64,000 bases of DNA from Burkholderia arboris (lineage in GTDB: Bacteria > Pseudomonadota > Gammaproteobacteria > Burkholderiales > Burkholderiaceae), in assembly GCF_902499125.1 (NCBI RefSeq), contig NZ_CABVPX010000015.1:122798-186797 (forward strand), read 5' to 3'. The notes below the pieces were generated by a model that was not told the origin of the DNA, searched no databases, and saw only the letters and a list, made by a program, of their open reading frames with translations. Positions 45,304 through 54,803 of the stretch are shown one piece after another (positions within the stretch are counted from its first letter, which is position 1; the number at the start of each line of letters is the position of its first letter). A program made the position numbers and the translations under genes.

Positions 45304-45380
45304 TCGTTTCACAGTTGCTTGTTTCCTTCGTCCGAAGGAGTCTGCGAGTATTCACGCGGCCACCCGGCCGCGTTTTTTTT
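45304..45380 (+). ncRNA. Candidate small RNA ending in a strong intrinsic terminator
   Basis: In a 316-base gap with no plus-strand gene upstream, TCCTTCG (45324-45330) pairs with CGAAGGA (45333-45339), and CGCGGCC (45355-45361) pairs with GGCCGCG (45366-45372) followed by eight T (45373-45380). A TACACT at 45298-45303 could be a -10 box. A terminator with nothing to terminate and a poly-U tail are typical of Hfq-type small RNAs. The 5' end is a guess. Confidence 0.4.
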
Positions 45381-45412
45381 GAATGCGCCGCCGGCAGCCG
45401 GGTCACGCCAAG

Positions 45413-46186
45413 TCACGCGCGATAGCCGGGATCGATGCGATCGACGAGGCGCTGCAGCGCGTCGAACGCGTCCTGCCCCGCGCCATGCTTCGGATCGAAA
45501 TTCAGCGAATCGCGCACGCACCCTTCGAGCACCGGCGGCGCGATCGACAGCGCGTCGCCGATCGCATGGGTCGCGACCTGCACCTCGCAGGCACGGTTGA
45601 GGAGCCACATCAGCGAGAACGTCTGCGCGAGCGTCGCGCCGATCGTCACCGGCCCGTGGTTGCGCAGCAGCAGCACGGGCCGCCCACCCGCGCTCCCGAC
45701 GATGCGCCGCCCCTCCTCCAGGTGAACGGTGATGCCCTCGAAATCGTGATACGCGATCTTCCCGTACAACTGCGCCGAATAGAAATTGGAAAACGACAGC
45801 CCGTCGCGCGAACAGCACACGGCCATCGTGGGCGTCGTGTGCACGTGCATCACGCAGTGCGCATCGGGCAGCGCCGCATGGATCGCGCTGTGGAACGTGA
45901 AGCCGGCCGGGTTGATCGGCCAGTCGGAATGCCCGATCACGTTGCCGTCGATGTCGATCTTCACGAGGTTCGACGCGCATACCTCGCCGTAATGGAGCCC
46001 GAACGGGTTGATCAGGAAATGTCCGTCCTCGCCCGGCACGCGCAGCGAAATGTGGTTGTAGATCAGCTCGGTCCAGCCGAGGTAATCGAAGATGCGGTAG
46101 GCGGCCGCGAGCTGCACGCGCGCCTGCCATTCGGCTTCGGAGAAGCGGGCGGGACGCGTGAACGGCTGGTTCGGTACACGTTGCAT
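45413..46186 (-). CDS. Class II aldolase/adducin family protein
   Basis: A 257-residue zinc enzyme of the aldolase II fold: YNHISLRVPGEDGHFLINPFG, the zinc His pair in VMHVHTTPTMAV, and LLLRNHGPVTIG. The family includes fuculose-phosphate aldolases and decarboxylases. Proteins of this shape, with an N-terminal RFSEAEWQARVQLAAAYRI, are common in proteobacteria with unknown substrates. ATG 46186 has GGAG upstream. No sugar-catabolism genes are adjacent. Confidence 0.85.
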   Translation of the reverse strand: MQRVPNQPFTRPARFSEAEWQARVQLAAAYRIFDYLGWTELIYNHISLRVPGEDGHFLINPFGLHYGEVCASNLVKIDIDGNVIGHSDWPINPAGFTFHSAIHAALPDAHCVMHVHTTPTMAVCCSRDGLSFSNFYSAQLYGKIAYHDFEGITVHLEEGRRIVGSAGGRPVLLLRNHGPVTIGATLAQTFSLMWLLNRACEVQVATHAIGDALSIAPPVLEGCVRDSLNFDPKHGAGQDAFDALQRLVDRIDPGYRA

Positions 46187-46323
46187 GGGGAGCTCCGGTT
46201 GCGGATGGTCGTGGCGCGGGCCGCCGGGCCGCGCCGCCACATTGCCATGATGGTTGCGCGCACAACCATATCACCTTCCCCGCACCTCGTTAACGCGGGT
46301 TTAGCCGGAGCGCTTCCGTCCCT

Positions 46324-47949
46324 TTAAAGCTGGTCGTCGACCGGCAGCAGCATGAAGATGCCCGTCATCAGGTTGCGCATCAGTCCCGCGTGCGGATCGA
46401 CGTGATAGGTCGTCGGCTTGCCGTTGTCGATGCCCGTCCATACGAGTTCGGGCGACCCGCCGCCCGCCGGCGCGACGAGGCTCACGCGATAGCTTTCGTC
46501 CGGCTGCGCCGCCCGCGCGAAGATCGTCGCGACCTGTTCGGCGAGCGCCGGACTATGGATCACGAGTGCCAGTTCGGTATTCAGGTGCGCGGAACGCGGG
46601 TCGAGGTTCATCGAGCCGATCACGAGGATCTTCCGGTCGATCACGTACGCCTTCGCGTGCAGGCTCGCGCGCGAACGCGACCCGAACAGGCGCGGGCGCT
46701 GGCGGCCCGGCTGCGCCTTGAACTCGTACAACTCGACGCCGTGCTGCAGCAGCGGCACGCGGTACGGCCCGTAGCCGGCCTGCACGGCAACCGCGTCGGT
46801 CGCGGCGAGCGAATTCGTCAGGATCGCGACGCGCACGCCGCGCGCGGTCGTGTCGCCGAGGATCTTCACGCCCGCGTCGTGCGGCACGAAGTACGGCGAG
46901 AACGCGAGGAATTCCTGCTGCGCGCCGCGCGTCAGCTCGACGAGACGCTGCATCGGCGGGCTCACGTACGCATCGGTCGGCCGTGCGACCTTGTCCGGCG
47001 CGTCGGCCTTGAACTCGGCCGGCGCCCACACGAGCTCGAGCTCGTCGCGTGCGATCTGCTGCGCGAGCGGCGTCGCGTTCAGCGGCTTCGCGTTGTACGG
47101 CTCGGCGTTCTGGCGCCAGTGGCTGCGCAGCTCGTCGCGCATCGCGTCGAGCTCCTTCGGATCGAACGACTGGTGATTCAGCACGCGCAGCGGATAGCTG
47201 CTCGCGCTCGACCAGTACGCGTCGAAGCTCGCCGAGACGTCATTCGCCACGGGGCCGGCGGCGAGCACGTCGAGATCGCGGAACTGCAGCGTCGGGCTCG
47301 CGCTGAAATATTCGTCGCCGAGATTGCGGCCGCCGACGATCGCGATCTGGTTGTCCGCGATCATCGCCTTGTTGTGCATCCGGCGCGTGAAGCTGTCGAT
47401 CCGCGTGAAGAAGTTGGTCGTGCGCTCGACCATCCCCTGCTGCGACGCGCCGAACGGGTTGAACACGCGAATCTCGATGTTCGGGTGCGTGTTCAGCGCG
47501 GCCATCACGCGGTCGATGTCGCGGAAGTTCAGGTCGTCGACCAGCATCCGCACGCGCACGCCGCGATCGGCCGCGTACAGCGCCGCGGCGAGCAGCAGCT
47601 TGCCCGTCGTGTCCTCGGTCGCGATGTAGTACTGCATGTCGAGCGTCTTCGTCGCGGCGCGGGCGAGCGCGATGCGCATCTGCAGCGCCTGCGCGCCGTC
47701 GGCCAGCAGCCGGAAGCCCGACTGGCCCGGATGCGCGGCCTCGGGGGCGGCCAGCGCGTCGCGCAGCGGCGTCGCGGTATCGGGCGGCAACGCATGCGAG
47801 ACCGGACGATCGAGCGTGGTGGCGGGCGGGTGCGTCGCGCAGGCGGCAACGAGCGACAGCAGTGCGCAGACGGCCAGCGCACGAGCCGGGCGGCATGCGG
47901 CACGCCACGACAGCGCGGCCGGCGCGCGCCGGATGAAAGACGTGAGCAC
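46324..47949 (-). CDS. Phospholipase D-family lipoprotein, ClsC-like cardiolipin synthase
   Basis: A 541-residue protein with a lipoprotein signal (LLSLVAAC) and two HKD motifs (HNKAMIADNQIAIVGGRN; HAKAYVIDRKILVIGSMN) in the arrangement of ClsC (YmdC), which makes cardiolipin from phosphatidylethanolamine and phosphatidylglycerol. I chose GTG 47949 because GAGGAA lies just upstream and the codons before it are not signal-like. No YmdB partner is adjacent, unlike E. coli. It gives the cell a second cardiolipin-synthase-type enzyme besides clsB. Confidence 0.83.
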   Translation of the reverse strand: MLTSFIRRAPAALSWRAACRPARALAVCALLSLVAACATHPPATTLDRPVSHALPPDTATPLRDALAAPEAAHPGQSGFRLLADGAQALQMRIALARAATKTLDMQYYIATEDTTGKLLLAAALYAADRGVRVRMLVDDLNFRDIDRVMAALNTHPNIEIRVFNPFGASQQGMVERTTNFFTRIDSFTRRMHNKAMIADNQIAIVGGRNLGDEYFSASPTLQFRDLDVLAAGPVANDVSASFDAYWSSASSYPLRVLNHQSFDPKELDAMRDELRSHWRQNAEPYNAKPLNATPLAQQIARDELELVWAPAEFKADAPDKVARPTDAYVSPPMQRLVELTRGAQQEFLAFSPYFVPHDAGVKILGDTTARGVRVAILTNSLAATDAVAVQAGYGPYRVPLLQHGVELYEFKAQPGRQRPRLFGSRSRASLHAKAYVIDRKILVIGSMNLDPRSAHLNTELALVIHSPALAEQVATIFARAAQPDESYRVSLVAPAGGGSPELVWTGIDNGKPTTYHVDPHAGLMRNLMTGIFMLLPVDDQL

Positions 47950-48163
47950 GGAAGCTTCCTCGACTGGCGGAACGACGGTCCGCATTCGCCGCAGCGCGCG
48001 GCTGGCGCGCGGTTCCGGCCGATTCTAGTGGGCGGCCGATGAACCGGTCAATCGCGCGAGCGGCACACGGCGGCCCGCGCACGGCCGGCCGCCGGCACGC
48101 GATGCACGGCCATGCCCGATTCGCCCGCCGGACGGGCCGAGCATCAAAGCGGTCCAACCAATC

Positions 48164-48880
48164 TCACTGCGCATCGCCACTGCGCTCGAAATGGCTGCGC
48201 ACGTAGTCGATATGCGTCTGCATCGCGGTGCGCGCCTCTTCGGGCCGCTGCGCGCAGATCGCTTCACACACGACGCGGTGCTGCAGCAACAGCAGCTCGG
48301 ACGCCTGCTCGTCCTCCATCGTCATGCCCGCCACGTTGATCGAGATGTGCTCGCGCAGCATCCCGATCACGCTCGTATGCAGGTGCAGGAACATCGTGTT
48401 GTGCGACGCGAGCGCGATCGCCTCGTGCAGCTTCGCGTCGGTCGCGGCTTCGACGGCGGCGTCGTCGTTCGCGTGCGCGGTTTCGAGTTCGCGCAGCAGC
48501 GTGCGGATCCGGCGCCGGTCGCTCGCATCGGCCCGCAGCGCGGCGAAATACGCGGTCGCTCCTTCGAGCACGCGGCGGAATTCGAGGATGTCGTCGCGCA
48601 GCGCCGGATGATCGGCGACCAGCTGGCCCCACGGCGACGCGATGCCCGCGCGCAACTGGTCCGTCACGTAGACGCCCGCGCCGCGCCGGCTCTGCAGCAG
48701 CCCGCGCGCGACGAGCCGCTGGGTCGCCTCGCGCACCGTATTGCGCGCGACGCCGTACTGCTGCGCGAGCACCCGCTCGGCCGGCAGCCGCGCGCCGGCC
48801 GGCCAGGTGCCGTCGAGCAGCGCCGTCTCGATCTTGCGCATCACCACTTCGGTCCGGCCCCGTGCCGTCATCGCTGCCAT
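48164..48880 (-). CDS. lldR: GntR/FadR-family regulator of lactate use (LldR)
   Basis: A 238-residue regulator: N-terminal winged helix (LPAERVLAQQYGVARNTVREATQRLV) and a FadR-type C-terminal helical domain (ILEFRRVLEGATAYFAAL; HIDYVRSHFERSGDAQ). It is divergent from lldEGFP and should repress that operon until L-lactate binds, as E. coli LldR does. The operator-like ATTGGcccaaCCAAT lies in the shared promoter. ATG 48880 has GGGAG upstream. Confidence 0.88.
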   Translation of the reverse strand: MAAMTARGRTEVVMRKIETALLDGTWPAGARLPAERVLAQQYGVARNTVREATQRLVARGLLQSRRGAGVYVTDQLRAGIASPWGQLVADHPALRDDILEFRRVLEGATAYFAALRADASDRRRIRTLLRELETAHANDDAAVEAATDAKLHEAIALASHNTMFLHLHTSVIGMLREHISINVAGMTMEDEQASELLLLQHRVVCEAICAQRPEEARTAMQTHIDYVRSHFERSGDAQ

Positions 48881-48914
48881 CGTCGCGTCTCCCTGCGGAA
48901 TACGTGGCGCGCCG

Positions 48915-48929
48915 ATTGGCCCAACCAAT
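48915..48929. promoter_or_regulatory. LldR operator-like palindrome
   Basis: ATTGG (48915-48919) and CCAAT (48925-48929) are inverted around CCCAA, matching the TTGG...CCAA core known for LldR and PdhR sites. It lies 35 bases before lldR and about 80 before lldE. Confidence 0.65.
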
Positions 48930-49008
48930 TTGAGCTGCGGCGCCGTCGCGGGAATTATGCAGCGAAATCGTCGACCCGCACGCCGGGCCGTCGCCTCTGG
49001 AGCGAGAC

Positions 49009-49809
49009 ATGAACGAAAGGCAGTACCCCGCCGCCATCCCCGCACACGCCTACCTGTTCGCGACCTGCCTGGTCGACCTGTTCGTCCCCGAAGCGGGGCT
49101 CGACGCGGTCCGCCTGCTGGAGCGCGAAGGCCTGACCGTCCACTATCCGCGCGGCCAGAGCTGCTGCGGGCAGCCGGCCTACAGCAGCGGCAATCCCGAC
49201 GAAGCGCGCCGCGTCGCGGCCGCGCAGCTGGACCTGTTCGCACAACCGTGGCCCGTGATCGTGCCGTCCGGCTCGTGCGCAGGCATGATCCGGCACCATT
49301 GGCCGGCGCTGTTCGCCGACGATCCCGTCAACGGCCCGAAGGCGCGTGCGATCGCCGGCCGCACCTACGAACTCGCGGAATTCCTCGTCCATGTGCTCGA
49401 CGTGCAGCTCGACGCGGCCACGGCCGGCGCCGCGCCCGACGAGCGCGTCGTGCTGCACACGTCGTGCGCGGCACGCCGCGAGATGGGCACGCGCGTGCAT
49501 GGTGTCGCGCTCGTCGACGCACTGCCCGGCGTGACGCGCATCGAACACGAACGCGAATCCGAGTGCTGCGGCTTCGGCGGCACGTTCTCGCTGAAACATC
49601 CGGACATCTCCGGCGCGATGGTGCGCGACAAGGTCGCGTCGGCCTGCGCGACCGGCTGCGACCGGCTCGTGTCCGCGGACTGCGGCTGCCTGCTGAACAT
49701 CGGCCACGCTGCGACCAAGGCCGATGCGCCGCTGCCGGTCGAGCATCTCGCGAGCTTCCTGTGGCGCCGGACGTCCGGCGCCGCATCGTTGCGCGGAGAC
49801 CGGCAATGA
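49009..49809 (+). CDS. lldE: L-lactate utilisation Fe-S protein LldE (LutA)
   Basis: LldE is the CCG-domain subunit of the LldEFG L-lactate oxidase complex. The 266-residue protein has two CCG motifs: LFATCLVDLF with QSCCGQPAYSSG, and VVLHTSCAARREMG with ESECCGFGGTFSLKHP. These bind an Fe-S or heterodisulfide-type centre. The stop overlaps the next gene (ATGA at 49806-49809). GGAG precedes the start. Confidence 0.9.
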   Translation: MNERQYPAAIPAHAYLFATCLVDLFVPEAGLDAVRLLEREGLTVHYPRGQSCCGQPAYSSGNPDEARRVAAAQLDLFAQPWPVIVPSGSCAGMIRHHWPALFADDPVNGPKARAIAGRTYELAEFLVHVLDVQLDAATAGAAPDERVVLHTSCAARREMGTRVHGVALVDALPGVTRIEHERESECCGFGGTFSLKHPDISGAMVRDKVASACATGCDRLVSADCGCLLNIGHAATKADAPLPVEHLASFLWRRTSGAASLRGDRQ

Positions 49810-50531
49810 GCGCGCGCGCCGCCATTCTCGCGCGCCTGCGCGCCGCCGCGCCGGGCGTCGCCGCGACGGCCGCCCCCGTACTCGATGCGCGCATCGACAT
49901 GCATTACGACATGCGCCGCGCGTCGACGGAACGCGACCCGCACGCGCTCGCACCGGCAATGCAGGCCGCACTGGCCGCGTCGCACGCTGACGTCTGGTGC
50001 GCGAGCGCGGACGCATGGCCTGCGCAGCTTGCCGCGCGCCTCGCCGACGCCGGCGTGCGCCGCCTGCTGCTCGACCCGGCCCGCGCCGAATCCGCGGCGC
50101 TCGCCCGCGCATTGCCCGATACCGTCGCACCGGTACCGTTCGACCGGCCGATCGACGCATGGAAAGCCGAGCTGTTCGACACGATCGATGCAGGCTTCAC
50201 TGTCGCGCGTTCGGGCATCGCGGCCACCGGCACCGTCGTGCTCGCCCCCGACGCCGGCTCGCCGCGCACGGTGTCGCTGGTGCCGCCGCTGCATGTCGCG
50301 CTCGTCCATGCGAACACGCTGCATGCCGACCTGCACGCGGCCGTGCATGCGGAGCGCTGGCAAGCCGGCACGCCCACCAACCTCGTGCTGGTATCGGGCC
50401 CGTCGAAGACCTCCGACATCCAGCAGACGCTCGCTTACGGCGCACACGGCCCGCGCCGCCTGTGGGTCGTGATCGTCACCGATTCCACCGCCCCGTCGGC
50501 CGCACCCGCTTGCGAGGATCTGCCACAATGA
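49806..50531 (+). CDS. lldG: L-lactate utilisation protein LldG (LutC, LUD domain)
   Basis: A 241-residue LUD-domain protein, MSARAAILARLRAAAPG, with core motifs GFTVARSGIAATGTVVL and LVLVSGPSKTSDIQQTLAYGAHGPR. It is the smaller LUD subunit of the lactate oxidase complex. It overlaps lldE and lldF by 4 bases each, so the three are translated in sequence. The N-terminus is Ala-rich. Confidence 0.88.
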   Translation: MSARAAILARLRAAAPGVAATAAPVLDARIDMHYDMRRASTERDPHALAPAMQAALAASHADVWCASADAWPAQLAARLADAGVRRLLLDPARAESAALARALPDTVAPVPFDRPIDAWKAELFDTIDAGFTVARSGIAATGTVVLAPDAGSPRTVSLVPPLHVALVHANTLHADLHAAVHAERWQAGTPTNLVLVSGPSKTSDIQQTLAYGAHGPRRLWVVIVTDSTAPSAAPACEDLPQ

Positions 50532-51973
50532 GCGACCACACGCTGCAATTCGTCGCCCCCGGCGACTTCAAGGCCCGCGCGCGAGCCGCACTCGACGATC
50601 CCGCGTTGCGCCAGAGCTTTCGCGGCGCGATGGACTTCCTGCAGGGCAAGCGCGCGACGCAATTCCCCGACGACACCGAACTGCAGCAACTGCGCGATCT
50701 CGGCGAAGCCGTGCGCCAGCACGCGCTCGCGCAACTGCCCGCGCTGCTCGAACGGCTGGAGACGAAGCTCGCCGAATCCGGCGTGCACGTGCATTGGGCC
50801 GAGACGGCCGCCGACGCGAATGCGATCGTGCTCGGCATCGCGCAGGCGAAGAAGGCGCGCCGCGTGATCAAGGGCAAGTCGATGGCGAGCGAGGAAATCG
50901 AGCTGAACCATTACCTCGCCGAACACGGCGTCGACTGCATCGAATCCGACATGGGCGAATTCATCGTGCAGCTCGCCGGCGAAAAGCCGTCGCACATCGT
51001 GATGCCGGCGATCCACAAGACGCGCGGCGACATCGCCGAGCTGTTCGAAGCACACATCCCCGGCACACGCTATACGGAAGACGTCGACGAACTGATCCAG
51101 ACCGGCCGGCGCGCCCTGCGCCGCGCGTTCGCCGAAGCGGACGTCGGCCTGTCGGGCGTCAATTTCGCGGCGGCCGACACGGGTACGTTGTGGCTCGTCG
51201 AGAACGAAGGCAACGGCCGCCTGTCGACCACGGTGCCCGACACGCACATCGCGATCATGGGCATCGAGAAGGTCGTCGAGAAGCTCGAGCACATCGTGCC
51301 GCTGTCGAGCCTGCTCACGCGCTCGGCCACCGGCCAGGCGATCACGACCTATTTCAACCTGATCTCGGGCCCGCGCCGCGACGGCGAACGCGACGGCCCG
51401 CGCGAACTGCATCTCGTACTGCTCGACAACGGCCGCACGCAGGCATACGCGGACGAACAGCTGCGCGCGACGCTGCAGTGCATCCGCTGCGGCGCGTGCA
51501 TGAACCACTGCCCCGTCTACACGCGCATCGGCGGCCACGCGTACGGCACGACCTACCCGGGCCCGATCGGCAAGATCATCTCGCCGCACCTGCTCGGCCT
51601 CGACGCGACGGCCGACCTGCCGACCGCGTCGACGCTGTGCGGCGCGTGCGGCGAGGTGTGCCCGGTGCGGATCCCGATCCCGCAGTTGCTCGTGCGGCTG
51701 CGCACCGAGGCGAACCGCAAGCCCGACGAACCCGTCGCCCATCCGCTGCGCGGCCAGGGCGCGAACTACACCCGCGCGGAAGACCTCGTGTGGCGCTTCT
51801 GGTCCGGCGCGTTCGCGCATCCGCGCGCGTACCGCGCATTCCGCTGGGCCGCCACGCGCCTGCATGCGCTGACGCCCGCGAAACAGATGGGCTGGACGCA
51901 GCACCGCACGCCGCTGGAACCGGCGCCGCGCAGCCTGTCCGACCTGCTGCGCGCACGCGGGCAGCCCGAATAG
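50528..51973 (+). CDS. lldF: L-lactate utilisation Fe-S protein LldF (LutB)
   Basis: A 481-residue protein: an N-terminal LUD domain (RRVIKGKSMASEEIELNHYLAEHG, in parts; GVNFAAADTGTLWLVENEGNGRLS) and two 4Fe-4S clusters (CIRCGACMNHCPVY; CGACGEVCPVRIPI), then a C-terminal domain. It carries electrons from lactate oxidation to the respiratory chain. ATG 50528 overlaps the lldG stop. Confidence 0.9.
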   Translation: MSDHTLQFVAPGDFKARARAALDDPALRQSFRGAMDFLQGKRATQFPDDTELQQLRDLGEAVRQHALAQLPALLERLETKLAESGVHVHWAETAADANAIVLGIAQAKKARRVIKGKSMASEEIELNHYLAEHGVDCIESDMGEFIVQLAGEKPSHIVMPAIHKTRGDIAELFEAHIPGTRYTEDVDELIQTGRRALRRAFAEADVGLSGVNFAAADTGTLWLVENEGNGRLSTTVPDTHIAIMGIEKVVEKLEHIVPLSSLLTRSATGQAITTYFNLISGPRRDGERDGPRELHLVLLDNGRTQAYADEQLRATLQCIRCGACMNHCPVYTRIGGHAYGTTYPGPIGKIISPHLLGLDATADLPTASTLCGACGEVCPVRIPIPQLLVRLRTEANRKPDEPVAHPLRGQGANYTRAEDLVWRFWSGAFAHPRAYRAFRWAATRLHALTPAKQMGWTQHRTPLEPAPRSLSDLLRARGQPE

Positions 51974-52023
51974 CGCATCCGCTTTCAAACCCGTACCCCT
52001 AAAAATCCATGGAGGAGACACCC

Positions 52024-53724
52024 ATGCAGGTTTGGCATCAGATTTACTCGCCGCTCGGCAGCCTCGGGCTGTCGGCGTTCGTCGCCGCGATTCCGATCAT
52101 CTTCTTTTTCATCGCGCTGGCCGCGCTGCGGATGAAAGGCCATGTCGCGGCCGCGATCACGCTGCTGCTGTCGCTCGGCGTCGCGATCCTCGCGTACGGG
52201 ATGCCCGTGCCGCAGGCGCTTGCCGCAGCCGGCTTCGGCTTCGCCTACGGCCTGTGGCCGATCGCGTGGATCATCGTCGCGGCCGTGTTCCTGTACAAGA
52301 TCGTCGTGAAGACCGGCCAGTTCGACATCATCCGCGCGTCCGTGCTGTCGATTACCGACGACCAGCGCCTGCAGATGCTGCTGATCGGTTTCTCGTTCGG
52401 CGCATTCCTCGAAGGCGCGGCCGGCTTCGGCGCCCCCGTCGCGATCACGGCCGCGCTGCTCGTCGGCCTCGGCTTCAAGCCGCTGCACGCGGCCGGGCTG
52501 TGCCTGATCGCGAACACCGCGCCGGTCGCGTTCGGCGCGATGGGCATTCCGATCATCGTCGCCGGGCAGGTGACGGGCATCGATCCGTTCCACATCGGCG
52601 CGATGGCCGGCCGCCAGTTGCCGCTGCTGTCGCTCGCGGTGCCGTTCTGGCTCGTGTTCATGATGGACGGGCTGCGCGGCGTACGGCAGACCTGGCCGGC
52701 TGCACTCGTCGCGGGCGGCAGCTTCGCGGTCACGCAATACTTCACGTCGAACCACATCGGGCCCGAGCTGCCTGACATCACGTCGTCGCTCGTCAGCCTC
52801 GTCGCGCTCGCGACGTTCCTGAAGGTGTGGCAGCCGCGCACCGCGAAGCAGCCGGCCGGCGGCCTCGTCGCCTCCGGCGGCGGCGCGGCGCTGGCCGGGT
52901 TCGGCGCTGGCGGCAACGGCTTCGGCGCGAGCCGCCACGCGTCGCCGTACACGCTCGTGCAAACGGTGCGCGCATGGTCGCCGTTCCTGATCCTGACGGC
53001 CGTCGTCACGGTCTGGAGCATCGCACCGTTCAAGGCGCTGTTCGCCGCGCACGGCGCACTCGCGTCGACCGTGCTGAAGTTCCATGTGGCCGGGCTCGAC
53101 CAGCTCGTCGTGAAGACCGCGCCGATCGCCGCGACGCCGAAAGCGCTCGACGCGGTGCTGAAGATCGACCTGATTTCGGCGGTCGGCAGCGCGATCCTTG
53201 TGACCGCGCTGATCTCGATGGCGCTGCTGCGGATGAAGCCGCGCGACGCGCTCGTCACGTTCGGCGAAACGCTAAAGGAACTGACGCGCCCGATCCTGTC
53301 GATCGGCCTCGTGCTCGCGTTTGCGTTCGTCGCGAACTACTCGGGGATGTCGTCGACGCTCGCGCTGATGTTGGCCGCGACCGGCGCCGCCTTCCCGTTC
53401 TTCTCGCCGTTCCTCGGCTGGCTCGGCGTGTTCCTGACGGGCTCCGATACGTCGTCGAACGCGCTGTTCTGCTCGCTGCAGCAGGCCACCGCGCATCAGC
53501 TCGGCGTGCCCGAAACGCTCGCGGTCGCGGCGAACACGACGGGCGGCGTAACCGCGAAGATGATCTCGCCGCAGTCGATCGCGGTTGCGTGCGCGGCAAC
53601 GGGTCTCGTCGGCAAGGAGTCCGAGCTGTTCCGCTTCACGGTGCGGCACAGCCTGCTGTTCGCGGTGATCGTCGGGCTGATCACGCTCGTGCAGGCGTAC
53701 GTGCTGCCGGGGATGGTGCCGTAA
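52024..53724 (+). CDS. lldP: L-lactate permease LldP
   Basis: A 566-residue inner-membrane carrier with about 12-14 helices ([41 protein letters not shown], the family signature; [20 protein letters not shown]). It imports L-lactate (and glycolate) with protons. ATG 52024 was preferred because GGAGGAGA sits just upstream and the five codons before it are that site. It follows lldF by 50 bases and ends in a terminator, closing the operon. Confidence 0.92.
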   Translation: MQVWHQIYSPLGSLGLSAFVAAIPIIFFFIALAALRMKGHVAAAITLLLSLGVAILAYGMPVPQALAAAGFGFAYGLWPIAWIIVAAVFLYKIVVKTGQFDIIRASVLSITDDQRLQMLLIGFSFGAFLEGAAGFGAPVAITAALLVGLGFKPLHAAGLCLIANTAPVAFGAMGIPIIVAGQVTGIDPFHIGAMAGRQLPLLSLAVPFWLVFMMDGLRGVRQTWPAALVAGGSFAVTQYFTSNHIGPELPDITSSLVSLVALATFLKVWQPRTAKQPAGGLVASGGGAALAGFGAGGNGFGASRHASPYTLVQTVRAWSPFLILTAVVTVWSIAPFKALFAAHGALASTVLKFHVAGLDQLVVKTAPIAATPKALDAVLKIDLISAVGSAILVTALISMALLRMKPRDALVTFGETLKELTRPILSIGLVLAFAFVANYSGMSSTLALMLAATGAAFPFFSPFLGWLGVFLTGSDTSSNALFCSLQQATAHQLGVPETLAVAANTTGGVTAKMISPQSIAVACAATGLVGKESELFRFTVRHSLLFAVIVGLITLVQAYVLPGMVP

Positions 53725-53752
53725 GCGACCCGCCGGCTGGCCCCAAAAACAA

Positions 53753-53780
53753 AACCCCACGCCCGGACGGGCGTGGGGTT
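53753..53780. terminator. Bidirectional terminator after lldP and the M48 protease
   Basis: AACCCCACGCCC (53753-53764) pairs with GGGCGTGGGGTT (53769-53780) over GGAC. Plus side: GTTCTTTT follows; minus side: TTTTGTTTTT follows. It separates two convergent transcription units. Confidence 0.85.
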
Positions 53781-53839
53781 GTTCTTTTCGCGTACCGGTC
53801 GCCGGCGCGGGCCAGCGATTCGCGATGCGCGTGGCGCGA

Positions 53840-54601
53840 TCAGCTGCCCTTCGCGATGCGATCCTGGATGTGCTGTGCACGGCTCGCCGACGACGGGTGC
53901 GAGCTCATCATCGAGCTCTGGCCGCCGTCCATCTGCGCGAGCTTCTGGAAGCCCGTGACGAGGCCCTTCTGGCTCATGCCCTTCTGCTTCATCAGGTCGA
54001 ACGAGTAGTCGTCCGCTGCGCTTTCCTGCGTCTGCGAGAACTGCGCGTTGATGAACTTCTCGGTGATGTCGCCGAGCTGCGAGCTCGACAGTGCCGCCAC
54101 GCCCGGCGATGCTGCGCCGGCCGCGCTGCGCGCCGCGCTCACCGCGTACGCGGTCTGCATCGCCTTCTTCGAGTGACCCAGTGCAACGTGGCCCATTTCA
54201 TGACCGATCACGCCGCGCAGCTCGTCGTCGTTCATCATGTCCATCAGGCCGCTGTACACGCGCACGCAGCCGTTGCCCATCGCCCACGCGTTGACGTCCT
54301 TGGTCACGTACACCTTGTAGTTGATCTTCTGGCCGTTCAGCGTCATGTCGCCGAAGCCCTTCATGACCTTCGTCAGGCGCTTCGCGTACGCGCTGTTCGC
54401 CGGCGCGATCTTCGATTCGGCGTCGCTGGACTTGCACGATTCGTTCGACAGTGCGGCGATGTCGCTGTCCGACAGCGTTGCCGCCTTGTACAGGTTCGTC
54501 CCCGCCGACGTCAGGCTGTTCGCGTCAAGGCTCTGTACCCCGCCGCATGCGCTCAACAGAAACGCCACGCCACACGCCGCCACCGCTTTCTTGAGTTGCA
54601 T
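53840..54601 (-). CDS. M48-family metalloprotease lipoprotein (LoiP/YggG-like)
   Basis: A 253-residue outer-membrane or periplasmic protease. The lipobox LLSAC (Cys19) follows a short signal; the zinc motif HEMGH is at residues 134-138, with the third-ligand Glu in TQESAADDYSFD. LoiP-like proteases take part in envelope quality control. ATG 54601 is preceded by an AGGG-type site; an upstream Met has no signal-like context. GATGTTTACATC upstream (54668-54679) is a small palindrome. Confidence 0.87.
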   Translation of the reverse strand: MQLKKAVAACGVAFLLSACGGVQSLDANSLTSAGTNLYKAATLSDSDIAALSNESCKSSDAESKIAPANSAYAKRLTKVMKGFGDMTLNGQKINYKVYVTKDVNAWAMGNGCVRVYSGLMDMMNDDELRGVIGHEMGHVALGHSKKAMQTAYAVSAARSAAGAASPGVAALSSSQLGDITEKFINAQFSQTQESAADDYSFDLMKQKGMSQKGLVTGFQKLAQMDGGQSSMMSSHPSSASRAQHIQDRIAKGS

Positions 54602-54803
54602 CCCGGAATCCCTCGATAGTTGTATTTGGGAGCGGCGATTTTGCATAATCCGGCAGAAAATTACCAGATGTTTACATCCGATGACACGTTCATTACTCAG
54701 CAGATTGAAATGAAGCGGCGATCCGACGCCGGATTGTCGACGAAAAGCAGCGGAATCGCCGTGTCCGGACGAAGATCGGGAGGGAAACCGGGCGGGCCGC
54801 CGC

